Shown: positions 1 to 5,150, counted from the stretch's first letter. The stretch is 10,879 bases of DNA from an uncultured Porphyromonas sp. (GCA_946222055.1 CAMIEW010000008.1:1-10879), one strand, 5' to 3'. Translations and numbers: made by a program. The notes: generated from the sequence alone by a model not told the origin.

Positions 1-142
1 GCCAGATGAGTGGCTTGCCCCAGGTCATACCCCGGAAGCCGTCCCGGACGATCACCCACCAGCGGTGGAAGATATTTCCCCGCACGATGGTCGCTTCGCC
101 CGACGGCTCAGGCTGTATAGTGGTAGGCTTCTTGTCGGCCAT
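1..142 (-). CDS. DUF4492 family small membrane protein, 5' part only (runs off left edge)
   Basis: ATG at 142 on the minus strand opens a frame that stays open to the window edge, giving 47 residues. It begins with a short charged and Pro-rich stretch (MADKKPTTIQPEPSG) followed by NIFHRWWVIVRDGFRGMTWG and then KPLIW. The pattern of an aromatic-rich helix, then DGFRxMTxGKxLW, is how I remember DUF4492, a Bacteroidota family of about 70-80 residues with one C-terminal membrane helix. That helix would lie just outside this window. Family knowledge: these genes commonly sit immediately upstream of cydAB (cytochrome bd oxidase), so cydA is predicted to follow off the left edge; this cannot be seen here. 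No Shine-Dalgarno is visible; a promoter-like pair lies at 182-213. The family call is from memory of the motif, without a search. Confidence 0.62.
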   Translation of the reverse strand, partial: MADKKPTTIQPEPSGEATIVRGNIFHRWWVIVRDGFRGMTWGKPLIW

Positions 143-181
143 TTCGGTAGTCTATTCTGTCGTTACACTCCTTTGCGTCTG

Positions 182-213
182 TAATATTAGCTACTCTTGT
201 CAATAAATACAAA
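182..213 (-). promoter_or_regulatory. Bacteroidota-type promoter for the DUF4492 gene
   Basis: On the minus strand, TTTG (210-213) is followed after exactly 20 nt by TAATATTA (182-189). The -33 element and spacing match the Bacteroidota consensus TTTG-N19-21-TAnnTTTG; the -7 element is only partial (TA and the central TT). The implied transcript start near 174 gives a leader of about 30 nt before the ATG at 142. Confidence 0.45.
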
Positions 214-263
214 TATTCACCCCCCAAATCACCCCCTTTTTACTGTAAAAACTGCAATTTGCA

Positions 264-307
264 CAAAAAACATCACCCCCGGATGACAAACTGGTCATCC
301 GGGGGTG
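264..307 (-). terminator. Rho-independent terminator of the NupG-like gene
   Basis: A perfect 14-bp stem (274-287 with 294-307, CACCCCCGGATGAC and its complement) has a 6-nt loop. Read on the minus strand it is followed by ATGTTTTTTG, a U tract. It lies 30 nt beyond the symporter stop codon and ahead of the DUF4492 promoter, so it insulates the two genes. Confidence 0.88.
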
Positions 308-337
308 CATTCCCTTAGGGGAGTTTTCGGACAGGTG

Positions 338-1573
338 TTATGCTTGTGAGGTCTCTACTGCCGAGCGGTCGTGGAAGAGGAGCCAGAAGAGGAGCCCGGC
401 GACAAGCGCGTAGCCGGCGAAGATAAACCAGCTCTCCGGGAAGCCGACCCGATCAACCACAAAGCCCGCCGCATAGGCGCCGATCGTGGAGCCGAGCCCA
501 TTCGTCATCATCAGGAAGACACCCTGTGCCGATGAGCGCAGCTCGGGCGACGTCTGCTTGTCCACATAGAGCGAGCCGCTGATATTGAAGAAGTCAAAGG
601 CGACCCCGTAGATGATCATCGAGAGGATCAGGAGCGCCACGCCGTCGCCGGGATTGCCCCAGCCGAGGAAGGCGAAGCGCAGCACCCACGCCATGAAGCT
701 GATCATCATCACCGCCTTGATGCCAAAGCGCTTGAGGAAGAAGGGGATCATCAGGATGCAGAGCGCCTCGGAGATCTGCGAGAGGGAGATCAGCGTGCCG
801 GAGTGCTCCACGCCGAAGGTGCCGGCGTAGGCGGGGTCCTCACCGAAGCCGGTGATGTAGACGTTGGCAAAGGCGTTGGTGATCTGGAGGCAGATGCCGA
901 GGAGCACGGAGAAGAGGAAGAAGATCGCCATGTCGTGCCGCTTGAAGAGGCGGAAGGCCTCCAGTCCCAGCTTCTCCAGTACCCCCTCGTCCCCGGTCCG
1001 TGGCTTACGGATGATCCGGCTCGCGGGGAAGACAAACATCCACGCCGCGAGGGCAAAGGAGAGCCCGGCGGAGATGTAGAGCTGTGTCGCAGAGGTCTTG
1101 AAGCCAAGATTGTCCACCACCAGCATCGCGCAGATGAAGCCCACGGTGCCGAAGACGCGGATCGGTGGGAAGTGCTTCACGGTGTCGAGCCCCGCACGGT
1201 TGAGTGCCGAGTAGGCGGTGGCATTGGTGAGCCCCAGGGTCGGCATGTAGAAGCAGACACTCAGCAGGATCAGCGTATAGAGAGAGGTGAAGTCGGTCAC
1301 CTGTGCGGCGGCGATCATCAGTCCTCCCGCGATGAGATGACAGATCGAGGTGAGCCGCTCGTCGGGGATCCACTTGTCGGCGACGATGCCCATCAGTGTC
1401 GGCATAAAGATCGAGGCGATGCCCATGGTGGCAAAGAAGGCTCCGATCTGCCCGCCGGTGAAGTCGAGCGTCCCGAGGTAGACGCCGAGGGAGATCAGCC
1501 AAGCTCCCCAGACGGCGTACTCCAGGAAGTTCATCACGATCAGTTTGCCCTTAAGCGTAGAGGTAGATTGCAT
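338..1573 (-). CDS. NupG-family nucleoside:H+ symporter (MFS)
   Basis: 411 residues, close to the roughly 418 of E. coli NupG, and hydrophobic throughout with about 12 predicted membrane helices. The first helix carries FLEYAVWGAWLISLGVYL (16-33), matching the FLxxxxWGxWLxxLGxY of NupG. GIVADKW (62-68) corresponds to the MFS motif A loop. Near residues 320-365 come AFDFFNISGSLYVDK and then SAQGVFLMMTNGLGSTIGA, among the most diagnostic stretches of the Nuc_H_symport family. Role: proton-coupled uptake of nucleosides across the inner membrane; the exact substrates are not readable. The ATG at 1573 lies 78 nt after the dapA stop, with a hairpin in the gap, so it may be partly read through from dapA. 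A strong terminator follows. An alternative function would be another solute in the same MFS subfamily. Confidence 0.9.
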   Translation of the reverse strand: MQSTSTLKGKLIVMNFLEYAVWGAWLISLGVYLGTLDFTGGQIGAFFATMGIASIFMPTLMGIVADKWIPDERLTSICHLIAGGLMIAAAQVTDFTSLYTLILLSVCFYMPTLGLTNATAYSALNRAGLDTVKHFPPIRVFGTVGFICAMLVVDNLGFKTSATQLYISAGLSFALAAWMFVFPASRIIRKPRTGDEGVLEKLGLEAFRLFKRHDMAIFFLFSVLLGICLQITNAFANVYITGFGEDPAYAGTFGVEHSGTLISLSQISEALCILMIPFFLKRFGIKAVMMISFMAWVLRFAFLGWGNPGDGVALLILSMIIYGVAFDFFNISGSLYVDKQTSPELRSSAQGVFLMMTNGLGSTIGAYAAGFVVDRVGFPESWFIFAGYALVAGLLFWLLFHDRSAVETSQA

Positions 1574-1606
1574 ATATTGGTTATTGTATTATGGATACGA
1601 AATTGT

Positions 1607-1633
1607 CAGTGCGACCCCTTGCGGGTCGCACTG
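1607..1633 (-). terminator. Hairpin between dapA and the NupG-like gene
   Basis: Perfect 11-bp inverted repeat (CAGTGCGACCC at 1607-1617, GGGTCGCACTG at 1623-1633) with a 5-nt loop, 18 nt beyond the dapA stop. On the minus strand it is followed by ACAATTTCG, so there is no real U tract. It could be a weak terminator, a transcript-stabilising 3' hairpin for dapA, or an attenuation point ahead of the symporter gene. Confidence 0.5.
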
Positions 1634-1651
1634 CAGGGACACCATCACGCC

Positions 1652-2572
1652 TCAGTCTCGGAAGGCGGGATCCAACTTGACAGAAGTGTACTCGGACTTA
1701 AGGGCGGCGAGGGTCTTGTCCGACACCGACACGAGGGGCAGTCGGAGGACATTGGGCGCCAGACCCATCAGGCTGAGGAGCGCCTTGGCTCCGGAGGGGT
1801 TGCCGTCCACGAAGAGGAGGCGGAAGGTCTCCTTCAGCAGGCGGTGGGTGTGGAGCGCCTCCTTATCCTTCCCCTCAGCGAGCAGGTGAACCATCTCAGC
1901 AAAGGTGGCTGGGTAGGCGTTGCCGATCACGGAGATCACGCCGTCGATGCCCATGGTCATCAGGGGGAAGGTGATGGTGTCGTCACCCGAGAGGACGAAG
2001 AAGTCCTCCGGTGCGCGATGCCGAACGAGATCGATCTGCCCGACGATGCCGCTCGCCTCCTTGATGCCGATGATGGCAGGGCAGTCGTTGGCCAGGCGGA
2101 TGGTGGTCTCGGGGAGCATATTCACCCCGGTGCGCGAGGGGACGTTGTAGATGATGATCGGGATGGGCGACGCCTCGGCGATGGTGCGGAAGTGGCGGTA
2201 GAGCCCCTCCTGGGAGGGCTTGTTGTAGAAGGGGCAGACCACTAGGGCGGCATCGATGCCGGTGAGGTCCATCGTGGTGAGACGGGTGATCACCTTGAGG
2301 GTGCTATTGGAGGAGACACCGACGACGAGCGGCAGGCGGTCCTGATTCTCCTCCACGAAGGTCCGGATGACCCGGTCTTGCTCCTCCTCCGTGAGCGTGG
2401 GGGTCTCGGCAGAGGTGCCGAGGGCAACGAGGAAGTCCGCCTTGCCCTCTATCTGGCGGCGGATCAGCGTGCGGAGGCGGTCGTAGTCGACGCTCTTGGA
2501 GGCGTCATCGGTGAAGGGCGTCACCATCGCCGTCCCGAGGCCACGGAGGTATAGGATCCTTTTGGTAAGCAT
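1652..2572 (-). CDS. dapA: 4-hydroxy-tetrahydrodipicolinate synthase
   Basis: 306 residues, near the usual 290-300. It condenses pyruvate with L-aspartate-semialdehyde, the first committed step to diaminopimelate and lysine, in the cytoplasm. It is a TIM barrel class I aldolase. The Schiff-base lysine is K171 in GIKEASG. The catalytic triad counterparts are T53 (in LGTSAETPTL), Y116 (in CPFYNKPSQEGLY) and Y142 (in YNVPSRTG), with substrate-binding R147. The residue after T53 is Ser where E. coli has Thr, a conservative change. The start at 2572 gives a slightly extended N-terminus (MLTKRILYL) before the RGLGTAMVTPF strand; the next Met is inside the barrel, so this ATG is the reasonable choice. 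It precedes the symporter gene on the same strand. Diaminopimelate supply links it to peptidoglycan, but its closeness to the amidase gene is probably coincidence. Confidence 0.96.
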   Translation of the reverse strand: MLTKRILYLRGLGTAMVTPFTDDASKSVDYDRLRTLIRRQIEGKADFLVALGTSAETPTLTEEEQDRVIRTFVEENQDRLPLVVGVSSNSTLKVITRLTTMDLTGIDAALVVCPFYNKPSQEGLYRHFRTIAEASPIPIIIYNVPSRTGVNMLPETTIRLANDCPAIIGIKEASGIVGQIDLVRHRAPEDFFVLSGDDTITFPLMTMGIDGVISVIGNAYPATFAEMVHLLAEGKDKEALHTHRLLKETFRLLFVDGNPSGAKALLSLMGLAPNVLRLPLVSVSDKTLAALKSEYTSVKLDPAFRD

Positions 2573-2603
2573 ATCTATCGTACTCTAATTGATTTCTTTG
2601 AGA

Positions 2604-2611
2604 CAAATGTA
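2604..2611 (-). promoter_or_regulatory. -7 element of the dapA promoter
   Basis: Minus-strand TACATTTG matches TAnnTTTG exactly, 31 nt upstream of the dapA ATG. No good TTTG lies 19-21 nt further upstream, so the -33 element is weak or activator-assisted. An 8-bp direct repeat lies at 2660-2685. Confidence 0.5.
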
Positions 2612-2659
2612 AGAGAAATATTCCTCTTCATGCCTCACCCCTGACTACCGAACACGCAT

Positions 2660-2685
2660 CGTCGCAATGTTTAAAGACGTCGCAA
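2660..2685. repeat. 8-bp direct repeat upstream of dapA
   Basis: CGTCGCAA occurs at 2660-2667 and again at 2678-2685, 18 bp start to start. The pair lies between the DUF4248 stop and the dapA -7 element, about 50-75 bp upstream of it. Tandem half-sites at this distance could bind an activator; no known regulator motif is recognised. Confidence 0.3.
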
Positions 2686-2691
2686 GTGGGG

Positions 2692-2715
2692 TAGTCCTTA
2701 TATATATAGGGACTA
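2692..2715 (-). terminator. Hairpin overlapping the DUF4248 stop codon
   Basis: TAGTCC (2692-2697) pairs with GGACTA (2710-2715), enclosing a self-complementary TA run (2699-2708). The right arm includes the minus-strand stop codon at 2713-2715. There is no U tract beyond it on the minus strand, so termination is only possible, not clear. Confidence 0.35.
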
Positions 2716-3021
2716 TGGGGTGCCGAGGTAGTGCGCCAGGACGGCGGTCTGACGTGGGGTGAAGTTTCGCTTAGGACTGGTCCAGCCGACGAGCGAGAGT
2801 GCATGGCTGAGCAGGGGATAGGTCTTGATCGACATACGGAGCGCCCGGGAGGCACTCTGAGGATTGTAGTCGGGATAGTACTGCAGGGCTACCTGCTTAA
2901 CGGGGACGATCCCGCTGAGCTCTCCTCGGAGCGGCTCCCAGGTCTCGATCTCCTCCAGCAGCAGGAGATCGGCGGGGGAGAGTGCGGGCGTCGGGCTGTG
3001 ATTCTCTTTCTTCATCGTCAT
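2713..3021 (-). CDS. DUF4248 domain protein
   Basis: 102 residues. From about residue 38 to the end the sequence (PVKQVALQYYPDYNPQSASR, then a helix, then FTPRQTAVLAHYLGTP) matches DUF4248 as I know it. That is a small Bacteroidota family with a KxELAxLYFP-like first helix and a C-terminal FTPxQxxxIxxYLGxP. The first ~37 residues are an unshared charged and Pro-rich extension. The function of the family is unknown; its tri-helical look and its habit of sitting divergent to HU-like genes beside phage-type amidases suggest a DNA-binding regulator, which is inference. The start may be the ATG at 3021 or the in-frame ATG at 3015 (MKKEN). It has the best promoter in the window (3042-3073). The stop lies inside a hairpin. 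Confidence 0.75.
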   Translation of the reverse strand: MTMKKENHSPTPALSPADLLLLEEIETWEPLRGELSGIVPVKQVALQYYPDYNPQSASRALRMSIKTYPLLSHALSLVGWTSPKRNFTPRQTAVLAHYLGTP

Positions 3022-3041
3022 AGTATCAACTGTAATTGTTG

Positions 3042-3073
3042 CAAAGGTATATATTATTCATCCATTGCGCAAA
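3042..3073 (-). promoter_or_regulatory. Consensus Bacteroidota promoter for the DUF4248 gene
   Basis: On the minus strand TTTG (3070-3073) and TACCTTTG (3042-3049) are separated by exactly 20 nt: a perfect match at both elements and in spacing. The transcript start near 3035 leaves a leader of 14-20 nt. Confidence 0.75.
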
Positions 3074-3140
3074 AGTTGCCCCGATTTTCAGCTAAGAGAC
3101 AGAAGGGGATCGGAAGAGACTTTCGGTCTGAGTGGCATCG

Positions 3141-3148
3141 TACTTTTG
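3141..3148 (+). promoter_or_regulatory. -7 element for the HU-like gene and lysis genes
   Basis: TACTTTTG matches TAnnTTTG exactly on the plus strand, 117 nt before the HU-like ATG. The matching -33 region is poor (no TTTG at 19-21 nt). If used, it makes a leader of about 110 nt containing the hairpin at 3171-3209. Confidence 0.45.
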
Positions 3149-3170
3149 CATCACGATCCGGGTGACACAG

Positions 3171-3209
3171 CTCCGGAGGGCGTACTGCAGGCGCCTCTCC
3201 GGTCCGGAG
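3171..3209 (+). other. Structured 5' leader of the HU-like transcript
   Basis: CTCCGGA (3171-3177) pairs with TCCGGAG (3203-3209), and inside it GGCG (3179-3182) can pair with CGCC (3192-3195). The fold lies in the untranslated leader between the predicted promoter and the ATG at 3266. No known riboswitch is recognised. The remaining leader to 3265 is AT-richer and has no Shine-Dalgarno. Confidence 0.35.
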
Positions 3210-3265
3210 ATCCCTATGAGGGTCGTATGTAACTTATCTAACCACTTAGCAATAAAGAACGACTT

Positions 3266-3742
3266 ATGGCATTTATCTACAACGTCACTGAGCGAAAGAA
3301 CACCATCCCTAACGCCAAGATGCCCCGCGTGGCTGTCGCCACCTCGCGCATGATGGGTGTGGTGCCGCTCCACCAGATCGCCAAGAGTATCTCCGTGCGA
3401 TCGACTGTCCACCGCGCCGACGTCAATGCGGTGCTCACCGTACTCCCGGAGGTGATCATGGAGTATCTCTCCCATGGTCTATCGGTTCGGCTGGGAGAGC
3501 TGGGATCCTTTGCGCTCCGCTTCAGGAGCAAGGCGGCCGCGTCGGCGAAGGACTTTACCTCTGATAATGTGAAGAGGGTCCACATCCGATACACCCCCAG
3601 TACCCTGATGCTCGCATCGATGGCCGAGGTGCCTGTCCGCAGCTTTGCGTCCCTAGTGGCAGAGCGGAAGGAGCAGGACAAGCCTGCCGAACCGAGTGGC
3701 GACACCGGTGGCGAGGAGACCGGCAGTAAAGAGATCGGCTAA
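3266..3742 (+). CDS. HU-family DNA-binding protein, HU-HIG type
   Basis: 158 residues. Residues 1-115 form an HU/IHF fold of the kind common in Bacteroidota: MAFIYNVTERKNT, a helical part with the helix VNAVLTVLPEVIMEYLSHG, then the core LSVRLGELGSFALRFRSKA and the strand VKRVHIRYTPS (103-112). This corresponds to the usual RLGdLGSFrv....SxxGA....F and FTPS pattern of HU-HIG proteins. The last ~28 residues are a disordered, acidic, Gly/Glu/Lys-rich tail, as expected for the family's Gly-rich variant. Likely role: DNA bending or nucleoid-type binding, possibly regulation of the neighbouring genes; inference. It is divergent from the DUF4248 gene and on the same strand as the lysis genes, with a 223-nt spacer before the amidase. 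This gene order recurs beside phage-like amidases in Bacteroides genomes. Confidence 0.88.
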   Translation: MAFIYNVTERKNTIPNAKMPRVAVATSRMMGVVPLHQIAKSISVRSTVHRADVNAVLTVLPEVIMEYLSHGLSVRLGELGSFALRFRSKAAASAKDFTSDNVKRVHIRYTPSTLMLASMAEVPVRSFASLVAERKEQDKPAEPSGDTGGEETGSKEIG

Positions 3743-3757
3743 GCAGCCACTAAGGAC

Positions 3758-3793
3758 GAGGAGCCGTCACTTCGGCTGAGGTAAAGGCTCCTC
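3758..3793 (+). other. Hairpin after the HU-like gene, two alternative folds
   Basis: GAGGAGCC (3758-3765) pairs with GGCTCCTC (3786-3793), eight base pairs. Alternatively AGCCG (3762-3766) pairs with CGGCT (3773-3777) around a 6-nt loop; the two use the same bases and exclude each other. There is no U tract, so this is not a standard terminator. Confidence 0.45.
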
Positions 3794-3797
3794 CGGG

Positions 3798-3823
3798 GAT
3801 GACGAGGGTGACACTTCGTCATC
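3798..3823 (+). other. Hairpin in the HU-amidase spacer
   Basis: GATGACGA (3798-3805) pairs perfectly with TCGTCATC (3816-3823) around a 10-nt loop. It directly follows the hairpin at 3758-3793 and has no U tract. Confidence 0.45.
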
Positions 3824-3833
3824 TCACTATGAG

Positions 3834-3916
3834 AGACCTTTGCAGAATACGCACCGCTTTTTCGGCGAAAGACCATTTTACAAAGGTCTTTATGAGGAAG
3901 ACACCGTCGGGTGTCT
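3834..3916 (+). other. Competing inverted repeats upstream of the amidase gene
   Basis: AGACCTTTG (3834-3842) pairs with CAAAGGTCT (3881-3889), closing a long loop. Within it AAAGACC (3868-3874) can instead pair with GGTCTTT (3885-3891), using part of the same right arm. A further hairpin, AGACACC (3899-3905) with GGTGTCT (3910-3916), has a 4-nt loop. The element ends about 50 nt before the amidase ATG. It could be an attenuator-like control region, or a dispersed intergenic repeat; a genome-wide search would tell. Confidence 0.4.
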
Positions 3917-3965
3917 CTCCTTCTAAGAGATCACACCTTTACAACTCTAATTTATTACCCATATC

Positions 3966-4538
3966 ATGACACAAATCTATATGCAACCGTCTATGGTCGA
4001 TAAGCTGGCACCTCATCCTCTGGAGGACTACAGCGGTCCCCTCCCCGTGACCAGGGCGGAGGAGCTCCGACGATCCCGGAGGGCAATCCATCTGCTGGTG
4101 ATCCACTGCAGCGCCACACGCAACTGCGACGACTACACGCCTGAGCAACTGATCCGCGACCACGTGCGGCGGGGATTTAGGGGCTGCGGTTACCACTACT
4201 ATATCACCAAGGACGGGACGATCTACGCCATGCGCCCAGTGGATCTCGTCGGAGCACACGTACAGGGACACAACCGCCACTCGATCGGCATCTGCTACGA
4301 GGGGGGACTGGATCATAAGTACCTCCCGGCAGATACCCGGACGCCGATGCAGCGACAGTCGCTCTCCCAGCTGATCCAACGGCTACTCGAGCTCCACCCC
4401 AATGCCTACGTGGTGGGTCATCGGGATCTCTCGAGGGATCGAAATGGGGACGGGGTAATCACGCCGGATGAGTGGACCAAGCTCTGTCCCTGCTTCGACG
4501 CCAAGCTGTACAATCGAGAGTGGGTCGTGGCGCCATGA
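3966..4538 (+). CDS. N-acetylmuramoyl-L-alanine amidase (Amidase_2), endolysin-like
   Basis: 190 residues. It cleaves the bond between N-acetylmuramic acid and L-alanine in peptidoglycan. Zinc ligands in the order of T7 lysozyme are H47 (VIHCSAT), H152 (VVGHRDLS) and C174 (KLCPCFD). K172 matches the catalytic lysine, and Y76 in GYHYYI is a candidate for the catalytic tyrosine. There is no signal peptide or membrane helix, so it needs a holin or lysis to reach the wall, as phage endolysins do. Residues 158-169 (DRNGDGVITPDE) form a textbook EF-hand calcium loop between the second and third zinc ligands. The first ~38 residues are an extension before the catalytic strand AIHLLVIHC. The ATG at 3966 is preceded by AT-rich sequence without a Shine-Dalgarno. 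The stop overlaps the next start as ATGA (4535-4538), implying translational coupling. Confidence 0.92.
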   Translation: MTQIYMQPSMVDKLAPHPLEDYSGPLPVTRAEELRRSRRAIHLLVIHCSATRNCDDYTPEQLIRDHVRRGFRGCGYHYYITKDGTIYAMRPVDLVGAHVQGHNRHSIGICYEGGLDHKYLPADTRTPMQRQSLSQLIQRLLELHPNAYVVGHRDLSRDRNGDGVITPDEWTKLCPCFDAKLYNREWVVAP

Positions 4539-4942
4539 GGAGCAAGTGTCTGGCGATCTGTCTCACCCTCTGTCTCACGACCACCGGCTGCCGGAGCAGG
4601 GGGAGAGCGGTAGAGAGGGAGCGGCATGACGTGGTGGAGTGCCTGAGTCGTGACGACCTGCGTGACACGGTGACGATCCGGTGGTGGGAGGGTCCTGTCG
4701 GCGACCTGCCGGACACGCTTCAGATCCTCCCGACTGAGACGAGACGTGTGGTGGTGACCCGGCATCAGGTCCGGACGGCAGCCAGTCAGGCTCGTGAGGA
4801 GCAGTCGACTCAGGAAGTCGCTTCGCCCCCTTCTCCCCCCTTGACAAAGAATAATCGTCGCAGGCCCCTCCTGATCGGCATGGCACTGGGGCTGACCCTT
4901 GCAGTGCTGCTGCGGGTAGCGATCGCGAAACTATCTAAGTAA
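4535..4942 (+). CDS. Small lipoprotein with C-terminal membrane helix; candidate unimolecular spanin
   Basis: The start at 4535 overlaps the amidase stop by ATGA and gives 135 residues beginning with a credible lipoprotein signal: MRSK, a hydrophobic stretch (LAICLTLCL), then TTGC with C19 as the lipidated cysteine. An earlier in-frame ATG at 4472 would bury this signal and is rejected. Residues 20-95 are polar, without obvious similarity. A Pro-rich linker (VASPPSPP) and a basic patch (KNNRRRP) lead to one C-terminal helix (about 112-130). A lipobox plus a C-terminal transmembrane helix is the layout of u-spanins such as phage T1 gp11 (131 residues), which tie outer to inner membrane and fuse them in the last step of lysis. 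The gene lies between amidase and holin-like genes, which fits. Against it: lipobox position -3 is Thr, not Leu, and the basic patch before the helix does not favour the expected orientation. Alternative: an unrelated prophage lipoprotein. Confidence 0.7.
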   Translation: MRSKCLAICLTLCLTTTGCRSRGRAVERERHDVVECLSRDDLRDTVTIRWWEGPVGDLPDTLQILPTETRRVVVTRHQVRTAASQAREEQSTQEVASPPSPPLTKNNRRRPLLIGMALGLTLAVLLRVAIAKLSK

Positions 4943-4949
4943 TCCTATT

Positions 4950-5150
4950 ATGAATGAGAAGAACAATCGATTTAGACTCCTATGGGCGTCTATGCTCTGC
5001 ACCTGCGGCATGACGCTCCTCTTTACCGCACTCTGGCTGCCGCCGCAGGGGATCATCGATGCGAGTGTGCTGGTGGCGTACGGGGAGGTGATGACCTTTG
5101 TGGGCGGGCTGGTGGGGATCGACTATGTCTATCGTAATAAGGAGAAGTAG
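4950..5150 (+). CDS. Two-helix small membrane protein, holin-like
   Basis: 66 residues, starting 7 nt after the spanin-like gene. A basic N-terminus (MNEKNNRFR) is followed by a membrane helix (about 10-30, LLWASMLCTCGMTLLFTALW), a short turn with PPQGIIDAS, a second helix (about 39-60, containing GEVMTFVGGLVGIDYVY) and a charged tail (RNKEK). Size, two helices with both ends predicted inside, and charged termini fit class II holins. Similar small proteins sit beside amidases in Bacteroides prophage-like regions. The role would be pore formation in the inner membrane to let the leaderless amidase out. There is no catalytic motif, so holin is inferred from topology and position. Last gene of the module, followed by a 52-nt gap before xerC. 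Confidence 0.68.
   Translation: MNEKNNRFRLLWASMLCTCGMTLLFTALWLPPQGIIDASVLVAYGEVMTFVGGLVGIDYVYRNKEK

Noticed and set aside
6..206. Plus-strand 66-residue frame at the left edge
   Set aside because: Antisense to the DUF4492 start and crosses the minus-strand promoter; Cys/Val/Ser-rich tail with no recognisable motif.
218..280. Three CACCCCC copies (218-225, 230-236, 274-280)
   Set aside because: Irregular spacing, and one copy is the terminator stem; probably compositional.
803..2245. 480-residue plus-strand frame
   Set aside because: Antisense to the symporter and dapA genes; His/Glu/Gly-rich composition is the usual shadow of GC-rich coding sequence.
2628..2855. 75-residue minus-strand frame overlapping the DUF4248 gene
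   Set aside because: Out of frame with the recognisable DUF4248 protein; Pro/Ser/Arg-rich shadow.
3092..3475. 127-residue minus-strand frame across the HU-like start
   Set aside because: Antisense to the conserved HU-HIG domain and its leader; no promoter or motif.
3799..3969. 56-residue frame between HU-like gene and amidase, overlapping the amidase start
   Set aside because: Basic low-information sequence covering several inverted repeats; it does not resemble the short 'smalltalk' proteins sometimes found at this place. Kept only as a possible leader frame.
4472..4534. Longer start for the spanin-like gene
   Set aside because: Adds 21 residues inside the amidase gene and buries the lipoprotein signal; the 4535 start has the ATGA overlap.
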